The position numbers were made by a program, and so were the translations under genes. From Dryas octopetala (lineage: Eukaryota; Streptophyta; Magnoliopsida; Rosales; Rosaceae): a stretch of DNA of 64,000 nucleotides. The stretch covers positions 3,906,001 through 3,970,000 of the forward strand of contig OY992834.1 in assembly GCA_963921425.1 (NCBI GenBank), read 5' to 3'. Below the pieces are notes generated by a model. The model made no database searches and was not told the DNA's origin. It saw nothing but the letters and a program-made list of their open reading frames with translations. Shown in pieces: positions 1 to 15,427 of this stretch (within the stretch, counting starts at the first letter, position 1; each line of letters begins with the position of its first letter).

Positions 1-330
1 AGCTAGTGCACATGGGGAACAATAAATTATTAGAAAGAATGACCACCCAAGGTCCGGGTCATATGTACTTATGTAGAAGCCCACCATAGCCTTGGCACAG
101 TAGATTTCCTAGTTATGCACATGAATTATATTAATGGAAGGTCCCCCGGCCCCTTCACATTTGCTCTGCCAACAAGGCCTATCTTTAAAGAAGTAAAGGA
201 CTATAGAATCCATATCATGAGGTCTGATATTGACCTTGCATGTCCTTAGACTCCATGCGAAATGGAAAGGGTATCATTTTCCAGAGGGAAAAAGAAAGTA
301 TATATGAAGAGTAATTAAGAGCTTAATTAC
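1..330 (-). other. partial intron of the NPF gene
   Basis: The donor site GTAATT follows exon 3 at 330-329 on the minus strand. No further NPF coding sequence was recognised down to base 1, so this is read as the start of an intron whose next exon lies outside the window. Confidence 0.5.
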
Positions 331-1730
331 CTGAAATTTGGGGTGTGAAACACTTGGCGTTTTCCGCTATGAATGTAATGTTGTGGCTCAAACTCATGAA
401 GCTGAGATGGGTTGCTAGGGAGCTGAAGCTTCCGATTTCTGAAGGCAGCAATGGGAATTTGAATCAAATCCCATGCAGGGCTTTTGGTCTTGCTAACTTT
501 GTGCCTATATAATGGGGTTCCAAAATAGAAGATGAACAAGGACAATAGAAGACCCACTGTGGGGATGCCATATCCTAACCCCCACCCCAAGTTTTCTTGA
601 ATGTAAACAAGACCAATAGTGGCAACCAAAGCACCCAAGAAAGAGCTGAACATCCACCAGTTGAAAAATGAGTCCTTGAGCTGTTTCTCATGGGGGTTAT
701 AGTCATCAAACTGGTCTGCCCCAAATGTGGATATATTGGGCTTGGTTCCCCCTGCCCCGATTGCTATGGCGTACAGAGACATGTAGAAGAATGCAATCTG
801 TGAACCAGAGGCCTTGTTGCAAATTCCATTGGTGCATGTTGGCTTGAAGCTTTTCATTGAAACAGCCATTGTCAGAAGCATCATTCCCTGTTGAAATTCT
901 TTTTCTAATTAATTTAGACTTTAGAGTTTCTTACTTAGAAATATTTACCAATTAATTCACCATGGAAGGAAACAGAAACATATATACAATTAGGCAAATT
1001 TCAAAGTATGGGAATGAGAATCTATTCTATTTCAATTTGCAATTGACATGGATTTTTTGTCTTACTATAGGCAAATTCAATGGGGGTCCTTAATTATCAA
1101 ACAGTTGGAAGTTCATTTTCCATCATTTGTACAAAATTTATTATCCCCATATTTAGTGTTAAACAAACAATGTGTTATCTTGCACTCTGTGTGTGTATTT
1201 TAAAATAATAAAGTATTAAATGTGACATGCAGTAAAACAAAGTGAGAACGTAAATAACAGCTGCGCGGCCTATATATAGTATATATTTTACCAAGACGTA
1301 AATGAGAGATGAGACAGTGAAAGTCCAGAAGCGACCGAGGTAAGAGTCGGCAAGGTAAGCGCCGAGAATTGGAGTGATCCATACGGATCCGGACCAGTTA
1401 TTGACATTCCTGACGGAGGGCACTGTCTCTTCATGAAGTTGGGTGGTCAAGTAATTCACCAAATTTGAAGCTACTCCATAGAAGGCCATTCTCTCAAATG
1501 CTTCGTACCCTGAAACATATAATATTAATTCAAGTATTCAATCATTTTAAGACAGGATTAGTACATATTTATATATATATATGGTTTATTTGAATTGATT
1601 CATATATTAATTGGAATTACTTACCAACTAGAAAAGCACAAGCTTTCCATTTGCCAGTCTTGGCGGCAAGCGCAGGGCGTCCCCTAAGATCCACAGTGCC
1701 ATCCCGCGTGTAACCTTTGCCAATTTCCAT
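331..1730 (-). CDS. NPF5.1: NRT1/PTR family (NPF5-type) transporter, 5' part
   Basis: Proton-coupled nitrate/peptide transporter of the major facilitator superfamily, an integral membrane protein. Three exons are visible: 1625-1730 (ATG at 1730, MEIGKGYTRDGTVDLRG), 1292-1509 and 331-887, with GT-AG borders and matching phases 1, 0 and 2. Exon 2 begins GYEAFERMAFYG, which holds the ExxER motif of the first helix, followed by NNWSGSVWITPILGAYLADS. Exon 3 carries IGAGGTKPNISTFGADQFDD and FFNWWMFSSFLGALVA, typical of NPF helices 4-5. About 293 residues are seen of a family length near 570-600; the remaining exon(s) lie left of the window. NPF5 assignment rests on the N-terminal TRDGTVDL/KWKACAF pattern. 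The symbol NPF5.1 is inferred mainly from gene order and is less certain than the family. Confidence 0.88.
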
Positions 1731-4700
1731 CAGAGAAGAAGCAAGAAATTGTATATACAAGCTGAAAGGAGGTAATTGCATACTCAGCTGAGCAGTGGAA
1801 CTGGGAAGTGGTAATCTAGCTTATTGCTTATATATATATATAGCTAAATGGTAGAGAGATTCTCTCTCACTATGTCTATGGACTGTAGATGCTTACTCGG
1901 AAAATACAAGTCAAACTAAAGATGTCCGTACACACTGCTTGGTCATCTAATTAATATATAGTTATATTCAATTCAATTCATTTACTTTTATTATCTCAAG
2001 TGAGAAAAGAAATAGACATACACTTATTATATGAGAGTTTTAATTCTGAATATTAACTTCTAATATCGTATAATAATTAATGACGATAAGACGTAAAAAA
2101 CACACAATTAAACACTACTTATTTAGATTCAACCTATAGTAAGCATACTCAAAATATACTCCAACACAAAACACATGCACTAAGCTAGGTATTCTTGAGT
2201 GAATGTTTTATTTTTAGAAGAAATGCTACCTGTTTTTTCTCTGTGTCTTATTTTGCACGAAGAAGGCAACGTACTAGCATTTCTCTTAATTCTAGATAGT
2301 TTTTTTTTTTTTTTTTTAATTTAGATTTACTAGTAATAATTCAGCTATATAATTTTTTTTTGGTCCTGAATTAAAGTCTAAAATTAAAAATTCCCTTGAG
2401 AAACTAATGTCTTTTTCCAAACATGGGAAACACGCGCGTTGTACTCACCAAGCTAGTAACAAGTTGGTGCCTTATCCCTTATCCTTAAAGTAGTCGGTCT
2501 AAGTCTAAATTATGATAGGATAATTATATGCCCACCTCTTGCATTTTAGACATATCCTTAATCTTAATTCTCTCGATAATATTAGTAATAGTAATAGTAA
2601 TACTTAGGAATTTAGGATCTGGTCAACTCTCTTTGGCAACCACTGGCTTTGAGGATTAGAAGTACGTTCCAGTTGCCCCACTGAGAATTGACTTGAATTG
2701 AAGCAGCATATGCAGCAGTGGAAGACCATGATGTGATGTCTACTGTGATCACCATAATCTAAATGCATGTTAACTATGCCTAACGCCCAATTACCCCACA
2801 GTAATAATGTGGCCAAAGAATTGATGTTGAATAGGAATTAGGAATAACCCCCACATACCGCACTATATTATATGCCCGGCCACTTCATTAATCTCACCGA
2901 CTAATGCACCCTTCTTTGGTTGCTATATATATATATATATATATATACATGCATGCATGCATGCATACTTCATTTACTATTTTTAAGTTTTTGAATTAAT
3001 CTTGATATATATAATACATAAACTGGTATACTACGCACCAATTAATATGCTACCTAATTAAACTTTATTCATTTGGTTACGTTACGTGATTTCGAGAAAT
3101 TAATTGTTCCGTTTATGAATCGAGGATATGATGTAAATTGGGTCATGCATGACATCAAGAGCTTGAGGAGTCATGGTACGTTTCGAAGTGATGAATAGAA
3201 ATGTGGATGCTGATCTTTTTGGAATCTTGACGACAAGACCAACTTAGAGAAGGAATCTTGCAGCTTTGATTGAGTAGCTGGGTCAATGCGAAATGATCAT
3301 CGACAATATATGCAACCGACCTACTTACGTACTACATAAACAAATAATGTTATTACAACTTACCTGTCCGAATAGCACCACAGACATATGATATATGCAC
3401 CGATGATGAAGTTTTGAACCGTCCATATATACACACAAATGGAACCACATGCAGTACTTTGTTTTGTTTTGTCAGAGAAGGATCACTTTTTCTAGCTTGC
3501 TTGCTTGCTTGATCATTCAGGACAGAATAACAGTTGTCATTACCCATCTCTGAGGGTACATTTTATATAGGAATAACTATATATATAAGAACTACGAAAA
3601 TTATTCATCATTCATATATTATAACTCAGTTTACATTAATCACAGGGATAATATATAAGATCGAGGAAGGAACCATCGATCAATATGTGCCCTCCGACTA
3701 TATGTATGTATCATTATTACGTATACCTAGCTTTATCTTTGACATAATTGAAAGGAAATGCTTAATTAGTCTCGATCTAAGTCTAAGAATTGACCTTCAA
3801 ACTAAATATCCCAGAGGCGACAGACCATCGCTTTATTGATCACTACTTTTTCCCTTCAATTCCAAATGATCGATGAATATATATGATCACGTACTCTTTT
3901 CGTTCGCTTTTGTTAATAATATTATGTGATTGGGATACATCTATCTATAGCGATCAATACATCTTGCATGATATATGATATAAGGGGAGGAAACTTTTGA
4001 CAAGAATAGCATATTATTCTTTGCAATGTGAACTGAACTGGGGTTGGAATACATAATAGTATTAATGCTAGCTAATAAATTAATGAATTGGCTATTGCCA
4101 TGGCATTGAGGGTAAACAGCAACATGTAGATTCTACATCAACTTAACTATCCGGCCCCTACTCAAACCTGGTCATTGGTCAGTGGAGCGGTCACACCACA
4201 CGTACCCTATCTAGCTAGATGCTATTACCTCCAGATGTATTCGATCACCTAGCTAGCTATATAATTGAATGAATAATATTAAGGAGACTGCAATTCACTA
4301 TCATATTATCTAACACCTTTCTAATCGTATCGTAAGAATATAAAGTATTATCTTATATTGAAAAATTATAACATTATCTAATAGTTTATATATATATATA
4401 TATAAGGAGTTCAGCATTTCCACGCATTTCCAATTAGTTTTGAGATTAATACTCCAACTTTTTTCATGGGTATCAAAACAGGTTGATCCACCTATGTTAG
4501 GCCTCTCCTTTAAGCATTACTCTATTTAATTTGTGATCAGAAAGAAACATGTACAAGCTAGCGAGCTTCTTCTGATAAATATTAATGCTATATGTCTCAT
4601 TTTCACGTGAGACAATTAAAGCTTTTGGCATCCCTAAACTCGACCATTCTAAGACCCTAGACGGCCTAATCATGATCATTAATGTTATTTACCTTCTTCA

Positions 4701-4740
4701 ATTCACCTTTTTCATTGATATTTTCCCTCACAGTGTATTT
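1731..4740. other. intergenic: NPF upstream region, AT-rich
   Basis: No gene is supported. It holds the NPF 5' leader and promoter, a poly-T run near 2300, and an (AT)n(GCAT)n microsatellite near 2925-2967. Short ORFs here show no family resemblance and no usable splice context. Confidence 0.5.
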
Positions 4741-4742
4741 TT

Positions 4743-4992
4743 ATGATCAGAACTGTTTATTTTTTAGATAATTATTTAAAGATCATCTCTGCAAAAAATC
4801 AACTAAATCAGAAATTATTTGGTCATGTAATCGTTATCAAATAAATAAACGGTGAATCAAATTGTTATTAAAACCGTTTGTTTATTTGATTAGATTTATA
4901 CAACCAAATTATTTCTAATTTTGTTGATTTTTTACAAAAATGATATTCATATTTAAATTTAAACAATGAACAGTTTCGATCATGAATTTACA
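4743..4992. repeat. foldback MITE, same family as 37675-38485
   Basis: Two imperfect inverted arms of roughly 110 bases. The left arm contains GCAAAAAATCAACTAAATCA and the right arm contains its approximate reverse complement (TTTTGTTGATTTTTTACAAA). No ORF. The arms match those of the two elements at 37.7-38.5 kb, so this is a dispersed family. Exact borders and target duplication were not resolved. Confidence 0.5.
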
Positions 4993-5519
4993 TTGTGGAA
5001 TGAGAATAATAAAGAAGAAGGTTGATGAAGAATGATAATATCATTCCTCTATACATATATGCCTCAAAAATGAAATGAAATGAAGTGAAATGGAGAATTC
5101 ACATGGCAGATCGAAATTCAAATTCCAGAAACAAAATTAATTAAGTCCAACTAAATGGGCAGAAATAACAGAATATATAGTGGATTGGTCTAGTTTACTG
5201 TAAATATGGTACTGCTACTCTGCGAGCTACACCGAAATTGAATATTAATTAACTTCATGCATGATGAGGTCAAACTAATAATTAATTAGCTCTCAAATTG
5301 GATGCGTGAGTTAATTAGTTCATTCTGAATCCGGATAAATTAATGTGTATAACTCTTATTACCCTCACGTAATAAAATAATTCTACCTATTAAAATAAAG
5401 ATGAACAACATATTTATAATTATAGAATTTAATATTAATAACGTTTTTCACACGTAAATTTATTACGTCATATGACAATATTATGATTATATACTTACAT
5501 AGTTACACAAAATAATTTT

Positions 5520-5775
5520 TTCTCAGCCTAGTTACTAGTCATATGACTTTCTTATAAATATCGTTATCTGTTTTTATAAGGTTGAAATAAGACCAATAAA
5601 GTTGTTCTTAATAATGCAGTTGTTGGGTACCTCAATTGAAATAATTTCTCCTCAGCCTAGTTACTAGTCATATGACCTTCTTATAAATATCGTTCTCTGT
5701 TTTTATAAGGCTGAAATAAGACCAATAAAGTTATTCTTAATAATGTAGTTGTTGAGTAGCTCAATTAAAATAATT
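5520..5775. repeat. tandem duplication, two ~127-bp units
   Basis: Unit A (about 5522-5649) and unit B (about 5650-5776) are near-identical, differing at several scattered bases. Each begins with CAGCCTAGTTACTAGTCATA and ends with the first ~30 bases of the SINE described next. Because unit A carries a truncated SINE head, the duplication happened after the SINE inserted. Confidence 0.8.
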
Positions 5776-5845
5776 ATAGAATTATTCATTTTGGATCCAA
5801 ATTTGATCCCCCTTTCTCACAACTCACAAAAAAAAAAAAAAAAGT
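5744..5845 (+). mobile_element. tRNA-derived SINE with poly(A) tail and TSD
   Basis: About 102 bases with degenerate pol III A-box and B-box positions (AGTAGCTCAATT and AATTTGATCCC) and an A-rich tail. It is flanked by the perfect 14-bp direct repeat GTTATTCTTAATAA at 5730-5743 and 5846-5859. Same family as the copy at 47486-47586. SINEs are mobilised by LINE reverse transcriptase; this copy looks old, since its internal promoter has decayed. Confidence 0.7.
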
Positions 5846-5859
5846 GTTATTCTTAATAA

Positions 5860-7754
5860 CAACATAACATAGATATATAGGAATGACTTTTTCATGTAGA
5901 TTGAATTGAAGTATCAATTATGGGTGATAATGATGAGCGGGCAAGTTGGGCTGCATATGCATTTGCAACTTGCAAGACTAGTGGTCACAGTACGTAAAGG
6001 CCAACCAATATCGATCCATGTAATTAAAACCATCGAAATTGATCCCACATCGCTGTTCCCCACTCCAACTCCAACAATGAATAAGACAATAAACTTCTTT
6101 GTCTCAATTCCTACACTAACAAACAGTTCAAGGCAGCAGGTCACGCCATTTTGGGATATATCCATCATCCATTTAATATTTTAAGAACTCACACACAAAT
6201 TAAGAAAAAAAAAAGGTAAGAAAAGTAATCATGGGCAGTGCACGCATTTATTCGTATATTACGACTATTCTTTTAATGAACCTCCACGGAACAAGGGAGA
6301 CTTTAAACCAAACCTGTAGAAAAAAAGACAAAAAAAGCAACAAGCTAAACAAAAGACCAAAATGATTACGGCCTCGTCTCATATTGTGATATTGTGATAG
6401 ACGACTCAAAAATTGTCGTGCATAATAATTTTTAATCACGTATAACAGTTTTGATGTTTGATAAAAAAATTAAAAAATTTTTTTTTTTACAATTTTCAAT
6501 TCTTCACAAAAAAAAAAAAAAAATTTTTTATATATTTTTGAAAACTGTAGTAAATCACATTAACAATTAATATTTTATTTTATCCATAATATACATTCAT
6601 AATATTTTTATATTAATATTTATCAAATATTTTAATACTATTTTTTGCACTTATAATACTTTTGAAAACATAATTTATTAAACACTTAACTACTTTACAT
6701 TTATCAAATCCTTTACTTTATAGCTGATTTTACTTTAGAACTGTTTTTCTTCACAGTAATATCAAACTGACGCTAAATGAGTAAAATGGTAACTAGTCAT
6801 ATCACAAGCATAAGCAGAAGCTGCACAAAGGAGGGACCAAAGTCCAACGATATAAAGGAAAAATAGTTATAAATATATCAATGACTTATACACACAAATC
6901 TCTGAAATCTTCCACCTAGCTTCCTCTTAGGGTTTAGATATATTTTGACTAGTATTTGTGGGGTTAAGCATACATTTAGTCTGATCGATCAGATGAATTT
7001 GGAATCTTTTATCTCGTATTCGATTGTTTAGGAAAATGCCAAAGTGAAGCCTAGCTAGACACAGTACTACTACTAGCGACTCTAGCCTCTAGGAATCAGA
7101 AAATAAATGGTTTGAAAACATGCATGGATATATGGAGTCAAAATATAAATGATGGGTCAACTTTCAACATATGTATATATGTATCGTGCAGCATTATCAT
7201 CGAAGTGCATGCACCAGTCCATCGATGCAAGCCAATTAAATCGCACAACTAATTAATGGAAAACTGAAGAAAAACAAAAACAGAGCTTCTTCCTATAGAA
7301 AAGTAAACCAAAAGAAAAAGAAAGGCTACTAAATAATGTCTAAATTAAGTGCTTTCTATAGATAATACTTGATAACACTTTTCTTTTTTTGGAAACCTCT
7401 AGTAGGTGTTTCTCCAAGTACTAAAAAATGCTTCTAGAACTCAAAATTATTTCACTTTTTTTGGCAAACACTATCAAATGTGTTATTTATTATATAAAAT
7501 CGTTTTTAAGCATTTCAAAAGCATTACCAAATAGTCTCTAAACTTTGTACATTTCAACTCAACAAAAAAATTGTCAAAGATGAAATACACCCATAGTATT
7601 GGGACATAACCAGGCCGCTATTTGCGACTTTTCTAATTGGTAATTGGATTTTTGCTTTGTTTAAAATGTAACAGTTAGACTTTGACCAATTTAAAAGATT
7701 AGTTTGGTGTGGGAAAGCTAGTCCAGAACATCCTCGGTTACCAAAAAAAATAAT
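5860..7754. other. intergenic, AT-rich, no gene seen
   Basis: Poly-A/T runs (6480-6530) and short ORFs without family signal. A moderately GC-richer stretch near 5920-6170 has overlapping ORFs on both strands, but neither resembles a known protein or has splice support. Confidence 0.4.
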
Positions 7755-8243
7755 GGCTTATTTACATCATTGCCCCCTGTAAGATACACTTTTTTTCACT
7801 TTGCCCCCTGAAACATAAATCCTCTCAGTTTGCCACCTGAACTTCACAAAGTTATTGCAAAAGACCCTATGCCGTTAACTTTGTCAATTTTTCCGTTAAA
7901 ATAGCTGACGTGACACCTATATGGCATGAGTGAGACCCTTTTTTAGTTATGTAAAATCCATGTGGACAAAAAAAATAATTTTTAAACTAAAAATAATAAG
8001 ATCCATGTCAATTTTTTATAATTTTGCTTGTCTACATGGATCTTACATAACTAAAAAAAGGGTCTCACTCATGACATATAGGTGCCATGTCAGCTATTTT
8101 AACGGAAAAATTGACAGAGTTAACGGCATAGGGTCTTTTGCAACAACTTTGTGAAATTCAGGTGGCAAACTGAGAGAATTTAAGTTTCAGGGGGCAAAGT
8201 GAAAAAAAGTGTATCTTACAGGGGGCAATGGTGTGAATAAGCC
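7755..8243. mobile_element. Mutator-like foldback element (no transposase)
   Basis: A 489-bp element made almost entirely of two inverted arms of about 215 bases. The left end GGCTTATTTACATCATTGCC pairs with the right end whose complement is GGCTTATTCACACCATTGCC. Flanks are AAAAATAAT on the left (7746-7754) and AAAAATAAA on the right (8244-8252), an 8 of 9 match expected of a Mutator-type 9-bp target duplication. No coding capacity; the ORF across it is an artefact. Confidence 0.75.
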
Positions 8244-9664
8244 AAAAATAAATGCAACAGCTAGAGAGAAATGAAAGCACATTTTCTCTGGATTCGATTT
8301 TGGAGGAGAAGAATTTGGGCCTAGGTGATTGCTATGGCCCATTAAGGTCGGATTCGTGAATGAGTTGCTTCCCTTTTCCTCGAGTCCTTTGCGGTGACAA
8401 AAGAAGGATCCAAAGTAATAAATCAGGCTTGGGCCAAGTTAGGTTTGGCTTGGACACTTTTTTTTTTTTGGCCAAGAGTTTGGCTTGGACACTTAACTGT
8501 GATAAACTCGTAAATTAATGTTGTAACAGAAAGCCCAAACTTCATTTTTTTTTTTTTTTTAACATTCCATACTTCATTCTTTTGTAAGGGGTCCAGCAGG
8601 AGCAGCACTAGATTTTTTGTGTTTTTCTTTTACCTTTTTTTATTTTGATGGGGTATTTTTCTTTTAGCTTGATAAATGCGTAGATGCATCAATAATGGAA
8701 AACATAAAAAGCTAGATTAGTGTAAGCCAACACTGAGAGGCACTATGTAGGTCGTACAAAGTAGTAGCTGATGAAAGTAAAGGGAAATTTCATGGCCAAA
8801 AAAAAAAAAAGTAAAGGGAAATTTGAGAAGGGAGCATCAAAATTTTTTATACACTTGAAATTGAACTTTTTACTTTTTATATTTTATAGAATTGAAGAAG
8901 AATTGATTAATAAAAGCGACCATTTCTGTAGTATGTACGGACAAACTGGGCACTACATGCACTGAAAAAAATAGGAAGTGAATTGTGATTAAATCCCTTA
9001 GAGGTTCCCAAAAGAGGGACATTGTATTATTCTGCAGGGACCCTTCGTTGAGCAAGAACACGTGCCAGTCACAGTGACGTGGGAAGTGTGCATGTACAAT
9101 AACAAAGCACAATAATTTGGATAGTTCCTATAAGAAAATATAATAAATTTATATAGATAGAGGTGTTGAGAGTATAATTTATAAGATTTTAGGTTTTTCT
9201 GTTCATTATTAATTGATTTTTGGATTGAATGTTCTAATTTGTACAAGTACTTATATATGATTTTGTAAAATAAATAAAAAAAACTGAAATTAGAATGGTA
9301 GTTTGAGATTAGATCATGCATCTAAATAGGTGGAGATAGCATACTTGTACCTTCTGTCATCTGTAGCTATTAATTTCTTTTCTTGTGTCATGCATTATCA
9401 AGTTAGGGCAATGGTTTTGTTCCTTTACACCCAATAATTCAAAACAAGGGAAAAAAAAATTATCATCCAGACAGATTAACAATGAACCCCCCAAAAATCA
9501 CTAGATTAGTTATTTAGTCATTTTCAAACTTCTATTTATCATGAACTGTTACAGCCTTTGTGTGGTCTGGTTAATAAATGCAATGTCTGTAATTTATAAT
9601 ATATATGTGTACGTGTGTGTCTGCTACTAGCCTCTAGAGCTAGAGAGAAGTGTAACATTAATTA
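8244..9664. other. intergenic and peroxidase promoter region
   Basis: No gene is supported. A short duplicated motif containing TTTGGCTTGGACACTT occurs at about 8444-8462 and 8479-8495. The last ~100 bases hold TA-rich sequence (TTATAATATATATG near 9595) that could be the TATA region of the downstream peroxidase. Confidence 0.4.
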
Positions 9665-12243
<2,579 letters not shown>

Positions 12244-12903
12244 TATATGATCTGATGGTCATACTTACCAATATAGCATATGAATATGTGAATTAGTGAT
12301 TAAAGAAATATTGGTAATGTATGATCCATCACATTTCAACTAGTTTTCTGTTTTAGTTTGATAATTGAGATAGTTTGTCCGTGCAAAGCCTAAATTGTGC
12401 CCAGTGCACGCCAGCGTAAATAATCTTACGAAGAATAACCATTCACAGGATATTATAAACGGTGTAACCAAACAGCAGTAAAACCAAAATTGGAATATGG
12501 CTAACAACAGAATACAATATGACAGCAATAACAGCAGCAGTCTCAGTAAGATCAGAGCCAGAGTAAATAGAGAAACCGACCGTAACTCAATTTTATAAGG
12601 ATGAGTTTTAGAAATCAATTAAAAGTACAGAAAAGTTTCCTAAGTTTCTCTCTGTTCTCTTGAAATACCTTTTACTCTTTCTCATACCTTCTTTCATTTC
12701 CTTGCTTAACCTTCCTTTCTTCTTCTCAAGCTAACTGTACACAAAGAACTATATTACTATCAAGGACTTACATCGATGTTATTGCAAGCAGTGGTAGTTA
12801 CTTCAGAATTAGTCAAATGCAACACTATTGCTACTATACAGAGAACACAAAGGGTTTAGACTGCCTTGCTTATCCTATACGTTACACTATATAGCTCTTC
12901 CAT
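12244..12903. other. intergenic between convergent 3' ends
   Basis: This 660-base stretch separates the peroxidase stop (plus) from the sororin-like stop (minus). It should hold both 3' UTRs. Pyrimidine-rich sequence lies near 12640-12730; no ORF is supported. Confidence 0.45.
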
Positions 12904-15102
12904 TTAGTCCAACTCCTGATCTGAATCAACCACCTCTATTGGCAGGTCAAATGCATCAATCTCTTTAAAGTAAGCTCTCTGCTTTTCAATATCATCTTGT
13001 GCCACAGAATGCTTGGAAACATCTTTCCCAGCGGGTATGGCACGCTGCTTCTGCAAAAATATTAGACACGGATTAAAAGTGAACAACTATAAACCCAGAG
13101 CTTATTATACATGGGGATTTATTTTACCACAGGCTGTCCCTATAGGAACAAACATGAACTCACAGTTACAATAACAAATTTTGGTCCCTTATATAACTGT
13201 AAGGATAGTTAAAGCAAGTGAGAACAGTATACAGACCATCTAATAATAAGAGAAATATCTCCCCTCTATATTTTATTTACAAATCTCATATATATAAAAT
13301 CGAGAAGACAACAAAAATACTCAGCTCCAAAATCAGCTGCAGATATTGTAATACCGAAGGATAAGTTAACTCTATGAATATAAACCAAACAACTCAACCT
13401 CACTTTGAATAACCAAGCAATTATGCCATAGAGATACTCTTCAGGTGTCAACCAGAAGAGCACCATGTTGTTTGATCTACCTGGGGGTACATAGAAATTC
13501 TACTCATGAAAGTTCAACATGGGAAAAAGAAAAAACACTGACCAATTGACTGTAAAGTTAGGCCCCATGCCAGATAAAAAGTAATAGTTTCTAACCAAAA
13601 CAACAAGAAAGACACTATATTAACTTTAACAAACCTTTTTACGAGTAGCCATGGATTCCTTGGATATACTGTTATGTCCCTCTTCCTTCATTTTTTTCCT
13701 GTTTTAAATGCGAGGAACACATACAGCAGCATTAGTAAACACATCACAGGATATGGGAAAGACATGTCCCAAATCAGGCAAAGACAGAATTTCTCATATC
13801 CATCAATCTATAATATATCCACTCAACTAAAATATCAACATAGGACCATGAAGAAAAGGTAAATCAGAATAGGGGAAGTTATGGCTACACTAAGAAGCAG
13901 TAAATTGTGTACTTAGAACTTACTCATTCAAGCAACACATGGTGTGACAAATAATGGGTATCTCAACAGATCACTTAAGTGATATGTTATCCCATTGCTC
14001 CTTGAGAATCAATATCTTATCATACTCTTATATGAACAATCCCTAATGGTTTGATAAGTAACTCCTTACAACAAGGCAGCTTAATTTTGAAAGCTGAACT
14101 ACCAATAAAGCTCCATCAACCCCCCATCTCATATATTAACAGAAATAGTGATACACCCCATTGCTCCTTTGAGAATAACAATGGTATAATTTCCTCATTT
14201 TCCTTATACAGTTGTTGAAGAAGAGATAGATTATAACCGAATGCTTAAGTATAGCAAAGTTAAACATATGGAATTAGAGACTTACCCAATACTCCGGGTC
14301 TTTGGTGCAGGAGGGCAACTCGAAGGATCAGTGTTTTCCTTCCCTTTACTCTTCCTTTTTATTGCAGTCTGTCTTCGCCTGTACACTGAACATGGCTCGA
14401 AAACCTCACAGTCACTGGTACCTAAACTCAAAAAACAGAATCTACTCAGTCAGGTCTCAAAATTCAAACCACATAGATTTTTCAACGAAATGGCAAAGAA
14501 TGAATTGAATAATCGTACTTAGGCATAGCATCAAGTTCAATTCAAATATTGAAACGACCCTTTTAAAATACGCACTCAAACAGCAACAAATTTCTTCTAA
14601 ATCCAACACAGACGAATTTTTTATAACAGATCCATCCACTTCTCCAAAACGAAAACCAAATGATTGCTAATTGAATTTGCAATACGCTGGAGACCCAAAA
14701 TCAGAAACCCTAGATTTCGCAATTGAAATAAAAACCCAGAAACCCCAGCCCAGTCGGAGCAAGAAAAGCAAAGAAGGAGCAGATAAATTACCAGAAGCGG
14801 AGGAGGGAACGGGAGGGCGAGAAGGAGTGGAAGGAATTGGGGGTAGCAGAGGCTGAGAAGAGGGTTTAGGGTTTGGGGGGTTGAGGTGGGCGAGGAGGGT
14901 CTTGGTAACGGCGGAGAGCGTGGGGTTCAGGCGTTTCGGTGTGGCGGTGGAGGCGGAGGACGATTGCGAAGAGGTGGTTGTGGTATTGGTATTGGTATTG
15001 GTATTGGTAGTGGTATTGGTAGTTGGTTTTGGTACTGGTAATGGTGTGTGGAACAGTCCGCGAGAGCTTTCGAACTCTGAGTCTTCTTCGCTCAGCTTCC
15101 AT
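12904..15102 (-). CDS. sororin-like sister-chromatid cohesion protein (frame break near start)
   Basis: Sororin-type proteins protect chromosome-bound cohesin from WAPL release in the nucleus. Four exons: 14792-15102, 14286-14421, 13635-13698 and 12904-13050, with consensus splice sites and phases 1, 2 and 0. Exon 2 reads ..SDCEVFEPCSVYRRR and KRKSKGKENTD, which holds a KEN tripeptide. The last exon ends YFKEIDAFDLPIEVV before DSDQELD, the short acidic/hydrophobic C-terminal sororin motif. The expected length is about 220 residues. Exon 1 is odd. The frame that splices into exon 2 (ending ..PPVPSSASG) has no ATG and is closed upstream by a stop at 15108-15110. The ATG at 15102 (MEAERRRLRVRKLSR) is one base out of that frame. 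A one-base indel in the assembly or genome is likely, close to an imperfect ATTGGT repeat at about 14983-15020. Identity rests on recalled plant homologues and synteny. Confidence 0.7.
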
Positions 15103-15227
15103 TTTGATTATTTCTTCATTTCATGCTTCTTCTTCTTCGCCTTTTTATATGAGTGGGTGACTGTAGCACAGAGAGATAGAGAGAAGAGTAAGAATGTGTG
15201 TAACAAGCTACTCTTGGAATGGCAGCG

Positions 15228-15427
15228 NNNNNNNNNNNNNNNNNNNNNNNNNNNNNNNNNNNNNNNNNNNNNNNNNNNNNNNNNNNNNNNNNNNNNNNNN
15301 NNNNNNNNNNNNNNNNNNNNNNNNNNNNNNNNNNNNNNNNNNNNNNNNNNNNNNNNNNNNNNNNNNNNNNNNNNNNNNNNNNNNNNNNNNNNNNNNNNNN
15401 NNNNNNNNNNNNNNNNNNNNNNNNNNN
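15228..15427. other. assembly gap (200 N)
   Basis: Exactly 200 undetermined bases, upstream of the sororin-like gene. Translations across it are meaningless. The promoter and 5' UTR of that gene may lie partly inside. Confidence 0.99.

Noticed and set aside
5906..6184. Overlapping 92- and 84-codon ORFs on opposite strands
   Set aside because: Both open by chance in a GC-richer patch; no homology seen.
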